Below, one piece after another: positions 27,554 to 36,033 of a stretch of 64,000 nucleotides of DNA. A program made the translations under genes and the position numbers. Position 1 is the first letter of the stretch; each line of letters begins with the position of its first letter. A model generated the notes under the pieces. The model made no database searches, was not told where the DNA came from, and saw only the letters and a list, made by a program, of their open reading frames with translations. The stretch is from AP-15 sp963799085. GTDB lineage: Bacteria > Pseudomonadota > Alphaproteobacteria > ATCC43930 > CGMCC-115725. The DNA is taken from NCBI GenBank assembly GCA_963799085.1, contig CAWCWA010000010.1:124001-188000 (forward strand). The letters are read 5' to 3'.

Positions 27554-28241
27554 GTTCAATGCGTTTTGGAGTGCCATATCCGAAATATGCCGGACCTGAT
27601 TTAACCTCAAACGCGGCGCCTCCATGGCGCTTCCAGTCATACACGATACCCTTTGTATCGATATTCATTACCTTCAGCGATTTGGATAGCTCATCAAACT
27701 CGGCGACAAACTTCTCAAAAGCTTTTATGGCATCGTCTTCTAGATCGTACATTAAAACGGTGGTAAAACGCGTTTCGTCGCGTCGATACAACCAATAGGA
27801 TAACGACACGAGTGCACAGACCGCCAATAGGCCAGCTATCCCTAATAGAGGAATGCGCGTAAGAAAAATTGGAATGATAATCACGCAGCAAATAACGGGG
27901 ATGGGCCAAAACCCCGATTTTGACAGGTTATCGTTTATCGATTTAAGGACGGCTGCGGCATCGGCATCTGCCATGTCAGAGATATTGCCAGTCTCTACCG
28001 GGATGTGAGGCCCAACTCTCGGGAGAGTCGGCACCGTCACGTGGGAAGGCCCGCTCGGTTTGGAGGAGTGACCCAGCGAGCTTCGATAGTAGAACCCGTC
28101 CCTGCCCGCATGGATATAATGACCGCGCGGGCCGGTGCCGACTCTAAAGCCTTTCACGCCCGCCGATACGCCGATACCCGCCCCAGATAAGTTGAAGCGG
28201 AAAGGTCCGACATTCACGCTTTTGCGGATATAAAACGGCAT
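27554..28241 (-). pseudogene. DUF4236 membrane protein gene, 5' part, interrupted by IS91-like insertion
   Basis: The first 228 codons of a DUF4236 protein. The ATG at 28241 begins MPFYIRKSVNVGPFRFNLSG and continues AGIGVSAGVKGFRVGTGPRG, the small strand-rich DUF4236 module. Two membrane helices follow (IPVICCVIIIPIFLTRIP and LLGIAGLLAVCALVSLSYWL), then a helical linker. The frame runs into the element after PKRIE and stops within it at 27525. The 3' part is at 24599-25060. Codon use is AT-richer than in neighbours, so the gene was probably acquired. The function of DUF4236 proteins is not known. Confidence 0.85.
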
Positions 28242-29112
28242 TGCAAAATCTACATCATGAAGATTGGCCAAGTTGGGCGTCGAGATCCTCGGAAACCAGC
28301 AAAGTATCCCTTCTCCACGATCGTGTCCCACCGCTTTGGTCCGCCGCAAAGAGTAGGGCAGATGCAACAAGTACGGCGCATTCATCCTCTCTGCTCTGTC
28401 ATTCTGAGCGCGTCGGGCGTTTCCGGCAATTGATTGACGGACTTTTGACGATCTTTTCCGCCGCAGTGGCGATGGAGCGCACTAAAATGTGACGAGACGA
28501 TCGAGGCAACGACGCTGTAACTGCGGGAGCAGACCGGCTGGCAAAGACACTTGCACGAAGTTGGTCTGCGCTTCGCAGCGAGTCTGGGTAATTTTGAGGG
28601 CATGGGGTTGGGGAAAAGCGCGCTACCATTCGGGGTTACGGGGACCGCCTACTTTAATTTATCGGGGTTAGGACCCACAGCCGTCGGTCGGGTTGGCGGC
28701 TGCCTTGCGCCGGCATCCGGTGCGCCCTTGATAAAGAACATATCATGAAACACATAGCCTTTTGCCGAGCCTATTCGTCGCCAGGAGCGTCCCGTATGCC
28801 GCAAGTCATTGCCGATCCGCCTGATCAGTCCGGTTTTCTCCTGTTTTTCAGATCTAGAATTGATGAAAAACAATGATTTGGTCCTGATCCCTCTGCGTCG
28901 CACACACGAGGTCGGGGTATGGCCGGTCGTGGGGCGGCAGCCATCGCGAAAGCCGGCGGAAGGCGGCCGTGCCGGACACGCGACGAACCGCGGGCTCGCG
29001 CGACAGCGCTTCCGGTCACACGGGGCAACCGTAGCGACAAGCCGTCAATCCCGGTAGCGAGAGAGCCTGCCGCGCGATTGCGTTGCTGCGGCCGCGATGA
29101 CATCGTGCCGGC
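28242..29112. other. 871-bp stretch without a supported gene, right part of island
   Basis: This lies between the start of the DUF4236 gene and glcE. Base composition is mixed, AT-richer up to about 28870 and then GC-rich like the core genome. Short open frames at 28551-28748 (plus) and 28649-28903 (minus) overlap each other on opposite strands and match nothing I recognise. The promoter of the DUF4236 gene should be here, near 28241-28400, and the inserted DNA probably ends near 28900 where composition changes. I see no tRNA or attachment site. Confidence 0.4.
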
Positions 29113-30345
29113 ATGATTTGCTGCTCGCCCGGCGATCTGACGGAATTGCAGGAGGTCGTCGCCTCCGCGCTCTCCAGCGAAGAGCCGCTCGAAATCGCCG
29201 CCGGCGGCTCGAAGCGAGGGGTCGGCCGGCCATTGCAATTGCCGCATGTGCTCGATCTGTCGCGGCTAAGCGGCATCCGCGACTACGAGCCGAGCGAACT
29301 CGTGCTGACCGCCGGGGCGGCGACGCCGCTCGCCGAGATCGACCGGGCGCTCGCCGACGCCGGACAGATGCTGGCTTTCGAGCCGGCCGATTGGGACGCG
29401 CTCCTGGCGGTCCCCGAGGCCGAGCGAGGCCGGCGCACCTTGGGCGGGGTTCTCGCCTGCAATCTCTCAGGGCCGCGGCGGATCAGAGCGGGAGCGGCGC
29501 GCGACCATTTCCTCGGCTTTCGCGGCGTCAGCGGCCGCGGCGAGGCATTCAAGGCCGGCGGCAAGGTCGTCAAGAACGTCACCGGCTACGACCTGCCGAA
29601 ACTGATGGCCGGGTCTTACGGCACGCTTGCGGCGCTCGAAGAAGTGACAGTCAAGGTATTGCCGCGACCGGAGACGGTCTGCACGGTGCTGCTCTGCGGG
29701 CTGTCGCCGGCTGCCGCAACCCGCGCCATGACCGCCGCTCTGGGCTCGCCGCATGAGGTTTCGGCCGCCGCCTACCTTCCCGAATCCGCGACCGCCGCCC
29801 TGACCTCGGCACCGGACTTGCCAGGGGTCGCGGCGTTGCGCCTGGAAGGCCCCGCGGCCTCGGTCGCCTATCGGCGCGAGCAGCTGTTTGCGGCATTCTC
29901 GTCCGAGGGCGAAGCGGCGGTTCTTCACGATGACGCTTCGACGAATTTCTGGCAGGCGATCCGTGATGTCGCACCCTTCACCCATGCCCCCGAGCGCGTC
30001 GTCTGGCGCATCTCCGTGGCGCCCTCGCGCGGCGCCGAAATCGGCGAGGCCGTCGCGCATCGGCTCGACGCCGGCTGGTATCTCGATTGGGGCGGCGGCC
30101 TCATATGGGTCGCGGTCGCCGAGGAAGAGGACGGCGGCGCTGCGGTGATCCGCAAGGCGCTTCGCGGGCCGGACGGCCACGGTTCGGGACATGCAACCCT
30201 GATCAGGGGCTCGCCGTCGCTGCGCCGCGCGGTGCCGGTCTTCGAACCGCAACCGCCGGCTGTGGCCGCACTGACCGCGCGGGTCAAGGCGGGCTTCGAC
30301 CCGCGCCACATCCTCAATCCCGGCCGCATGGCCGACGGCGTCTGA
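29113..30345 (+). CDS. glcE: Glycolate oxidase FAD-binding subunit GlcE
   Basis: A 410-residue subunit of glycolate oxidase that shares the FAD-binding fold with GlcD but is shorter. It shows EIAAGGSKRGVGRPL, RRTLGGVLACNLSGPRRIRA, ARDHFLGFRGVSGRGEAFKA and GGKVVKNVTGYDLPKLMAGS with the conserved Lys and Asn, and ends FDPRHILNPGRMADGV. The frame is intact. The GlcF start follows 5 bp after its stop. Its usual upstream partner glcD is at 23064-24556 with a foreign island between, so its promoter must lie in or after the island. Confidence 0.92.
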   Translation: MICCSPGDLTELQEVVASALSSEEPLEIAAGGSKRGVGRPLQLPHVLDLSRLSGIRDYEPSELVLTAGAATPLAEIDRALADAGQMLAFEPADWDALLAVPEAERGRRTLGGVLACNLSGPRRIRAGAARDHFLGFRGVSGRGEAFKAGGKVVKNVTGYDLPKLMAGSYGTLAALEEVTVKVLPRPETVCTVLLCGLSPAAATRAMTAALGSPHEVSAAAYLPESATAALTSAPDLPGVAALRLEGPAASVAYRREQLFAAFSSEGEAAVLHDDASTNFWQAIRDVAPFTHAPERVVWRISVAPSRGAEIGEAVAHRLDAGWYLDWGGGLIWVAVAEEEDGGAAVIRKALRGPDGHGSGHATLIRGSPSLRRAVPVFEPQPPAVAALTARVKAGFDPRHILNPGRMADGV

Positions 30346-30349
30346 GACC

Positions 30350-31648
30350 GTGCGCACCGATTTCACCGCCGATCAGCTTGCCGATCCCGATATCGCCGCC
30401 TCGGAACAGGTGCTGCGCAAATGCACGCATTGCGGGTTCTGTACCGCGACCTGCCCGACCTATCTGCTGCTCGGCGACGAACTCGACAGCCCGCGCGGCC
30501 GCATCTACTTGATCAAGGACATGCTGGCCGGCAGCGCGCCGATCACCGCCGCGACGGTCACGCATATCGATCGCTGCCTCTCCTGTCTCGCCTGCATGAC
30601 GACCTGCCCGTCAGGCGTCAATTACATGCATCTCGTCGACCACGGCCGGCGCTGGATCGAGCGCAATTATCGCCGCCCGTGGCGCGATCGGGCGCTGCGC
30701 CGGCTGCTCGGGCATCGTGCTGACGCGGCCGCGGCTGTTTCGTGTCGGCGCTGCAGGCCGCTAGGCTCGGCAAGCCCCTTGCTCCAATTCTGCCGCATCA
30801 ACTGAGGCCGCTTGCTGCACCTGGCGCCGCGGCGAGTGGCCGCCGCCTCCGCGATGGACCGGCCGCAGGTCTTTCCTGCCGAAGGCGAACGGCGAATGCG
30901 GGTCGCCCTGTTGGCGGGCTGCGCCCAGCGGGTGTTGATGCCGCAGATCAACGAGGCGACGATTCGGCTGCTGACCCGGCACGGCTGCGAGGTGGTGACC
31001 GCCGAAGGCAGCGGCTGCTGCGGCTCGCTCAACCATCATCTCGGCCAGGAGGAAGCCGCACTCGCTTTCGCCCGCGCCAATATCGACGCCTGGGAGCGCG
31101 AGCGGACGTCCGGCGGGCTCGACGCGATCGTCGTCAATGCTTCGGGCTGCGGCACGACGCTCAAGGATTACGCCTTCATGCTGCGCGAAGATAAAGCCTA
31201 TGCCGAAAAGGCGGCGCGGGTTGCCGCCCTCGCCCGCGACGTGACCGAGGTGGTCGAGCTCCTCGGCCTAAAGCGGCCATTAGCCTCTGCGGGCGGTCGG
31301 CGGGTCGCGTACCATTCCGCCTGCTCGATGCAGCACGGCCAGCGCATTCATGGCGGCCCGAAGGCGCTGCTGGCGGCGGCTGGGTTCGAGCCGCTCGACG
31401 TGCCCGAGGGGCATATCTGCTGCGGCTCGGCCGGCACCTACAACCTGCTGCAACCCGAGATCGCGCTACGGCTGCGCCAGCGCAAACTCGCCAACATCGC
31501 CAGGACCAGTTCGGAACTCGTCGCCACCGGCAATATCGGCTGTATCGTCCAGCTTGCCGCCCAATCGCCGGTTCCAGTCGTGCATACTGTCGAGCTTCTC
31601 GACTGGGCCACCGGCGGCCCGATGCCAATGGTGCTGAGGGACCATTAG
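30350..31648 (+). CDS. glcF: Glycolate oxidase iron-sulfur subunit GlcF, two frameshifts
   Basis: Electron-transfer subunit of glycolate oxidase, about 432 residues after joining frames. Two 4Fe-4S motifs lie near the start: CTHCGFCTATCP and CLSCLACMTTCP. Two CCG domains follow with LLAGCAQRVLMPQ, EGSGCCGSLNHHLG, YHSACSMQHGQRI and CCGSAGTYNLLQPE. An extra G near 30710 and an extra C near 30808 break the frame after LRRLLG and LRPL. The start is GTG at 30350. The stop overlaps the stop of the convergent TVP38-type gene. Confidence 0.9.
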
Positions 31649-32335
31649 CGGAACCGCCGGCGAGCCATCGCGGGGACCAGCAGCGAGAGCCCTAGTACGG
31701 CGCCGCCAATCAGGCTCGGTTCGAGCCAGCCGGCGCCCCCCAGCATCAGTCGGCCGCCGGCCGTACCCAGATCGACATAGGCGATCGTCATCGGCAACTG
31801 TCCCAGCAGCGAATCCCGCCGCATAGGGTCCGAGCCGCAGGCGAGTCAAGCCGAGGGCGTAATTGCCAAGGCTGTGCGGCACGACCGGGATCAGCCGCAA
31901 GAAGGCAACGCCGCGCCAACCGCCGCGCTCGACCTTGTCGAGGACCGGGCGGATGCGCGCGACGCTCGCCGCATCGATTGGCCCGGAACTCAGATAGCGG
32001 GCAACGAGAAATCCCGCGACGGCGCCCCCGACGCTACCGAGCGCGGCCCAGCAAAGGCCCCAACCCATTCCGAACAGCAATCCGGCAACCATCGCCAGCA
32101 AGGTGCGCGGCACAAACAAGAGGCTGGCGACGATGTGGACCGCGAGAAAGATCACGGGTGCGGCCGGGTAGCCAGCGATCGCCGCTGCGATCGCCGGCGG
32201 ATCGAAAAAGCCCCGCCAGCGCCAGGCAGCGATCGCGCCGGCGGCGATCAGCCCGAGCGCCAGCAACCGCACCGCAAACCGCAGCCGGGCTGCGCGGACG
32301 GGGGGCGGTCCTGCTTCCGCGGAAAATACGGTCAT
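31645..32335 (-). CDS. TVP38/TMEM64-family membrane protein, one frameshift
   Basis: A membrane protein of the SNARE-associated (DedA-like VTT) family, about 229 residues. Helices include LLALGLIAAGAIAAWRW, APVIFLAVHIVASLLFVP and LLAMVAGLLFGMGWGLCWAA. The conserved loop reads FLRLIPVVPHSLGNYALGLT. One extra base near 31820 turns the end into a false frame; corrected, it runs LLGQLPMTIAYVDLGTAGG to the TAA at 31645-31647. Members transport lipids or move phospholipids across membranes. It is downstream of the GT2 gene on the same strand with a 54-bp gap. Confidence 0.82.
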
Positions 32336-32389
32336 CGCAAAGCGACGGCCCGAATTGGCGCGCGAGCCTGATCGTCGCCGACCGAGACT

Positions 32390-33103
32390 TCATCGATCAG
32401 CTGTCGGATTCGCCGCTCGGCGCTGCAGCCACATCACCCCCAACAAATCCACGATTCCGACGCCCAGCCGGTCGAAAATTCCGTATTTCGAGACGCCGCG
32501 ACGCCGCGGCCGATGGTTGACCGGAACCGAGCGCACGATGCCGCCGGCGCGCAATGCCAGGGCCGGCAGAAAGCGGTGCATGTGATCGAAACTCGGCAGG
32601 TCGAGATAGAGCGCCCGGGGAAAGAGTTTCAGGCCGCAGCCGGTATCCGGCGTGTCGTCGCCGAGAAGGACGCGGCGGATGCCGTTGGCGATGCGCGAGG
32701 CGGTACGCTTGGACCAGGTGTCGCGGCGATCACGGCGATGCCCGACCACCATCAACGGGGGCCGTGGCGGCGCCGTCGAGACAAGACGCCACAGGCTTGG
32801 AATGTCGGCCGGGTCGTTCTGCCCGTCGCCGTCGAGCGTCGCGACCCATTCGGCCCGCGCCGCCTTGACCCCGGTGCGGATCGCAGCGCTCTGCCCACAA
32901 CCCTCGACATGCCGCAACAGCCGCAATTGCGGCATTTCGACCGCGAGCCGGAAGACCTCGACGGCGGTCGCATCCTCGCTGCCATCATCGACAAAGATAA
33001 TTTCGTAGTCGACCAGTCCCTGCAGCGCCGCGCAAATCTCGCCCGCCAGCGGCCCGATATTGTCGGCTTCGTTCCTGACGGGAATGATGACGGAGAGTTC
33101 CAT
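32390..33103 (-). CDS. GT2 glycosyltransferase, polyprenyl-phosphate mannosyltransferase-like
   Basis: A 237-residue GT-A fold enzyme. The start LSVIIPVRNEADNIGPLAG, the nucleotide-binding IIFVDDGSEDATAVEV and the metal motif WVATLDGDGQNDPADI are those of dolichol-phosphate mannose synthase-like enzymes, which load a sugar onto a polyprenyl carrier. DTGCGLKLFPRALYLDLP and RRRGVSKYGIFDRL are conserved acceptor-side segments. There is a hydrophobic C-terminal stretch (VGIVDLLGVMWLQRR) but no pair of membrane helices. Together with the TVP38-type gene it may supply lipid-linked sugar for the envelope. Confidence 0.87.
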   Translation of the reverse strand: MELSVIIPVRNEADNIGPLAGEICAALQGLVDYEIIFVDDGSEDATAVEVFRLAVEMPQLRLLRHVEGCGQSAAIRTGVKAARAEWVATLDGDGQNDPADIPSLWRLVSTAPPRPPLMVVGHRRDRRDTWSKRTASRIANGIRRVLLGDDTPDTGCGLKLFPRALYLDLPSFDHMHRFLPALALRAGGIVRSVPVNHRPRRRGVSKYGIFDRLGVGIVDLLGVMWLQRRAANPTADR

Positions 33104-33199
33104 TACCGGTACCGAAAAACCACCGAACCGAATGACCCAAAGACTGCAAAATCCCGGTCGGGTCTAACAGCTTTCGCGCGGACCGACAAATGACACTCT

Positions 33200-34619
33200 T
33201 CAGCGATCGACCCAGGCGATGCGCAAGACGTTGGTGGCACCCGGGGTGCCGAACGGCACGCCCGCGGTGACGACGACGCGTTCGCCTGGTTCGGCGAATC
33301 CTTCGCGATGGGCGATGCGCACCGCCCTTTGCACCATGTCGGAAAAACTTTTGACGTCGCGGGTGTGGACGCAATGAGCGCCCCACAGCACCGCCAGCCG
33401 CCGCGCCGTGCCTAGATTCGAGGTCAGCACCAGTATCGGTGCGTGCGGACGCTCGCGGGCGGCGCGCAGGGCGGTCGCCCCCGAGGTCGTGTAGGAGACG
33501 ATCGCGGCCGCCCCTACCATCTGCGCGACCTGGCCGGCGGCGGCGCTGATCGCGTCGGGCGAGGTATGCTCGTGCTCGATGCGGGTATTTTCGAGCCCGG
33601 GAAAATAGAGCGGGTCGGTCTGCACACGGCAAGCGATGCGGTCCATCATCGCAACCGATTCGACCGGATAGCGTCCGGCCGCGGTCTCGGCCGACAGCAT
33701 CACCGCGTCCGCTCCTTCGTAGACCGCGGTCGCGACATCCGAGGCTTCGGCGCGGGTCGGGGTCGGCGAGGAGATCATCGAATTCGAGCATCTGGGTCGC
33801 CACGATGACCGGCTTGCCGGCGGCGCGGCAGTCGTGGACGATCCGCTTCTGCACGCTCGGCACGTCCTCGGGCGGCATTTCGACGCCGAGATCGCCGCGC
33901 GCCACCATCAGCCCGTCGGCAAGTTCGATGATCTCGCCGAGCCGATCGATCGCCGCCGGCTTTTCGAGCTTGACCATGACCCCGGCCCGGCCGGCGACGA
34001 GCTTGCGTCCCTCGGCGACGTCGTCGGGCCGCTGCACGAACGAGAAGGCGATCCAATCCGCGCCCTGTTCGAGCGCGAAGGCGAGATCGGCGCGGTCCTT
34101 TTCGGTCACCGCCGACAACGGCAGGACCGCATTCGGCACGTTGACGCCCTTGCGGTCGGAAAGCGGGCCGCCGACGCGACACAGCGTCTCGGCAAAACCC
34201 TCGCCGCAGGTCTCGGTCTCGAGCCGCACCTTGCCGTCGTCGAGCAACAATTGGGTCCCGGGGCGCAGCGCTTCGAATATCTCCGGATGCGGGAGGGGCG
34301 CGCGGTGCTCGTTCCCGGGCCGTCCGTCGAGGTCGAGTCGGAAACGCTGCCCGGCGCACAGTTCGACCGGACCCGAAGCAAAGGCGCCGAGCCGCAGCTT
34401 CGGCCCTTGCAGATCGGCCAGGATGCCGATCGGCCGCCCGGTCGCGCTTTCGACGTGCCGGATGGCTTCGAACCGCGCGCCATGTTCGGCATGAGTTCCG
34501 TGACTGAAATTGAGGCGGAAGACGTCGACTCCGGCCTCGAACAGGGCGCGGATCTGCTCCAGGGTCGAGCTCGACGGGCCGAGAGTGGCGACAATCTTGG
34601 CGCTGCGTCGGCGCCGCAT
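33200..34619 (-). CDS. pyk: Pyruvate kinase, one frameshift
   Basis: Glycolytic enzyme converting phosphoenolpyruvate and ADP to pyruvate and ATP. The 472-residue joined product shows KIVATLGPSSSTLEQIRAL, FRLNFSHGTHAEHGARF, GILADLQGPKLRLG, MVKLEKPAAIDRLGEI and MVARGDLGVEMPPEDVP. The allosteric-type C-terminal domain includes IVSYTTSGATALRAARERP. One extra T near 33781 shifts the frame between VIVATQMLE and SMISSPTPTRAEASDVA, the conserved active-site stretch, so the break must be an error or the gene is dead. It starts two bases after the stop of glycerate kinase. Confidence 0.93.
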
Positions 34620-34621
34620 GG

Positions 34622-35965
34622 TCAGGCCTCCCCGCTCGCCGCGCCCAACACGAGGATCGCCCGGAAATCGTTGACGTTGGTGAGTGTGGGGCCGGTCACC
34701 ACCAGATCACCGAGCGCGGAAAAGAACCCGTGGCCGTCATTGTCGGCGAGCGCCTCCCGGGCGTCGACGCCGCGCGCTGCGGCGCGCGCAATACTGTCCG
34801 AATAAAGGATCGCCCCGGCATTGTTCTCGGTCCCGTCGATGCCGTCCGTATCGCAGGCGAGCGCAGAAACGCCGGCGGCACCATCGAGCGCCACCGCGAG
34901 TGCCAGCAGAAATTCAACATTGCGGCCGCCTCTGCCCTTGCCTCGCACAGCGACGGTCGTCTCGCCGCCTGAGAGCAGCACGGCGGGGGGGCGGACAGCT
35001 GCATCGCCGACGCGGAACCGTTGAGCGTAAAGCTGCAACGCGATCGCGGCATGCACCAATCCCACAACACTGGCTTCGCCCTCGATCCGGTCGCTCAGAA
35101 CGATCGGCACGATATTGCGCTGCGATGCCGCCGCCGCGGCAGCCTCCAGCGAGCCCTGCGGGCTTGCGACGAGCGCGAATTGCGCATCGGCGAACACCGG
35201 GTCGCCGGGCTTGGGCGTCTCGTCGGTCGCCGCCTCGAAATGGGCGCGAACCGCGGCCGGCGCCTCTATGCCGTATTTTACCAGCACCGCGCGCGCATCT
35301 GCGAAAGTCGTTGGATCCGGCACGGTGGGGCCGGAAGCGATCACCGCAGGATCGTCGCCCGGCACATCGGAAATCGCCAGCGTCACGACCCGCGCCGGCG
35401 ATGCCGCCGCAGCCAGCCGGCCGCCCTTGATGCGGGAGAGATGTTTGCGCACGGTGTTGATCTCGCCGATCGTCGCCCCCGAGCGCAACAGGGCGCGAGT
35501 CACCGCCTGCTTGTCGGCAAGCGTCAGACCGGCCGCGGGCAAGGTCAACAGCGCCGAGCCGCCACCCGAAGCCAGAAACACCAGCTGGTCGTCGGGACCG
35601 AGTTCGGCAGCGAGTGCTAGAATGCGTTCGGCCGCTCGCATGCCGGCGTCGTCGGGGACGGGATGACTGGCCTCGACGACTTCGATGCGCTCGCAGGGGA
35701 CGCCGTGGCCGTAGCGCGTCAGAACGAGCCCTTCGAGCGGATCGGTCCATCGCGTCTCGAAGGCGCGCGCCATCGCCGCGGCCGCCTTTCCGGCGCCGAC
35801 AACGACGGTGCGCCCTCGGACGGGCCCCGGCAGACGCCCCTCAAGCGCGCGGGCCGGGTCGGCGGCCCGCAGCGCCGCCTCGAACAGCGCGCGCAACGTC
35901 GCCCCCGTCTCGCCACGATTGTCCTTTGTCACGCCGTTATTCCGTCTTGCCATTCCCGCCGGCAT
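34622..35965 (-). CDS. Glycerate 2-kinase / hydroxypyruvate reductase family (DUF4147-MOFRL)
   Basis: A 447-residue protein with an N-terminal DUF4147 domain (RTVVVGAGKAAAAMARAFE, EASHPVPDDAGMRAAER, VFLASGGGSALLTLPAAGL, INTVRKHLSRIKGGRLA) and a C-terminal MOFRL domain (VLLSGGETTVAVRGKGRGG, RNVEFLLALAVALDG, CDTDGIDGTENNAGA). Members called TtuD or GckA phosphorylate glycerate to 2-phosphoglycerate. With pyk directly downstream, glycerate can go to pyruvate via enolase. The start is either this ATG or one four codons in. Confidence 0.9.
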   Translation of the reverse strand: MPAGMARRNNGVTKDNRGETGATLRALFEAALRAADPARALEGRLPGPVRGRTVVVGAGKAAAAMARAFETRWTDPLEGLVLTRYGHGVPCERIEVVEASHPVPDDAGMRAAERILALAAELGPDDQLVFLASGGGSALLTLPAAGLTLADKQAVTRALLRSGATIGEINTVRKHLSRIKGGRLAAAASPARVVTLAISDVPGDDPAVIASGPTVPDPTTFADARAVLVKYGIEAPAAVRAHFEAATDETPKPGDPVFADAQFALVASPQGSLEAAAAAASQRNIVPIVLSDRIEGEASVVGLVHAAIALQLYAQRFRVGDAAVRPPAVLLSGGETTVAVRGKGRGGRNVEFLLALAVALDGAAGVSALACDTDGIDGTENNAGAILYSDSIARAAARGVDAREALADNDGHGFFSALGDLVVTGPTLTNVNDFRAILVLGAASGEA

Positions 35966-36033
35966 TTCATATCGAGCGCCTCGGAAAGGCCAGCCCTAGA
36001 TCCGGCCGCGATATCCGCTGAGGAGACGATCTG

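Noticed and set aside
18718..28731. The 14-mer CCGGTGCGCCCTTG near 19087 and 28718, as a possible island border repeat
   Set aside because: Several 14-base coincidences are expected in 64 kb, and neither copy sits at a compositional boundary that the other supports.
28551..28903. Two overlapping short open frames on opposite strands in the island
   Set aside because: They overlap, lack good starts and match nothing recognisable.
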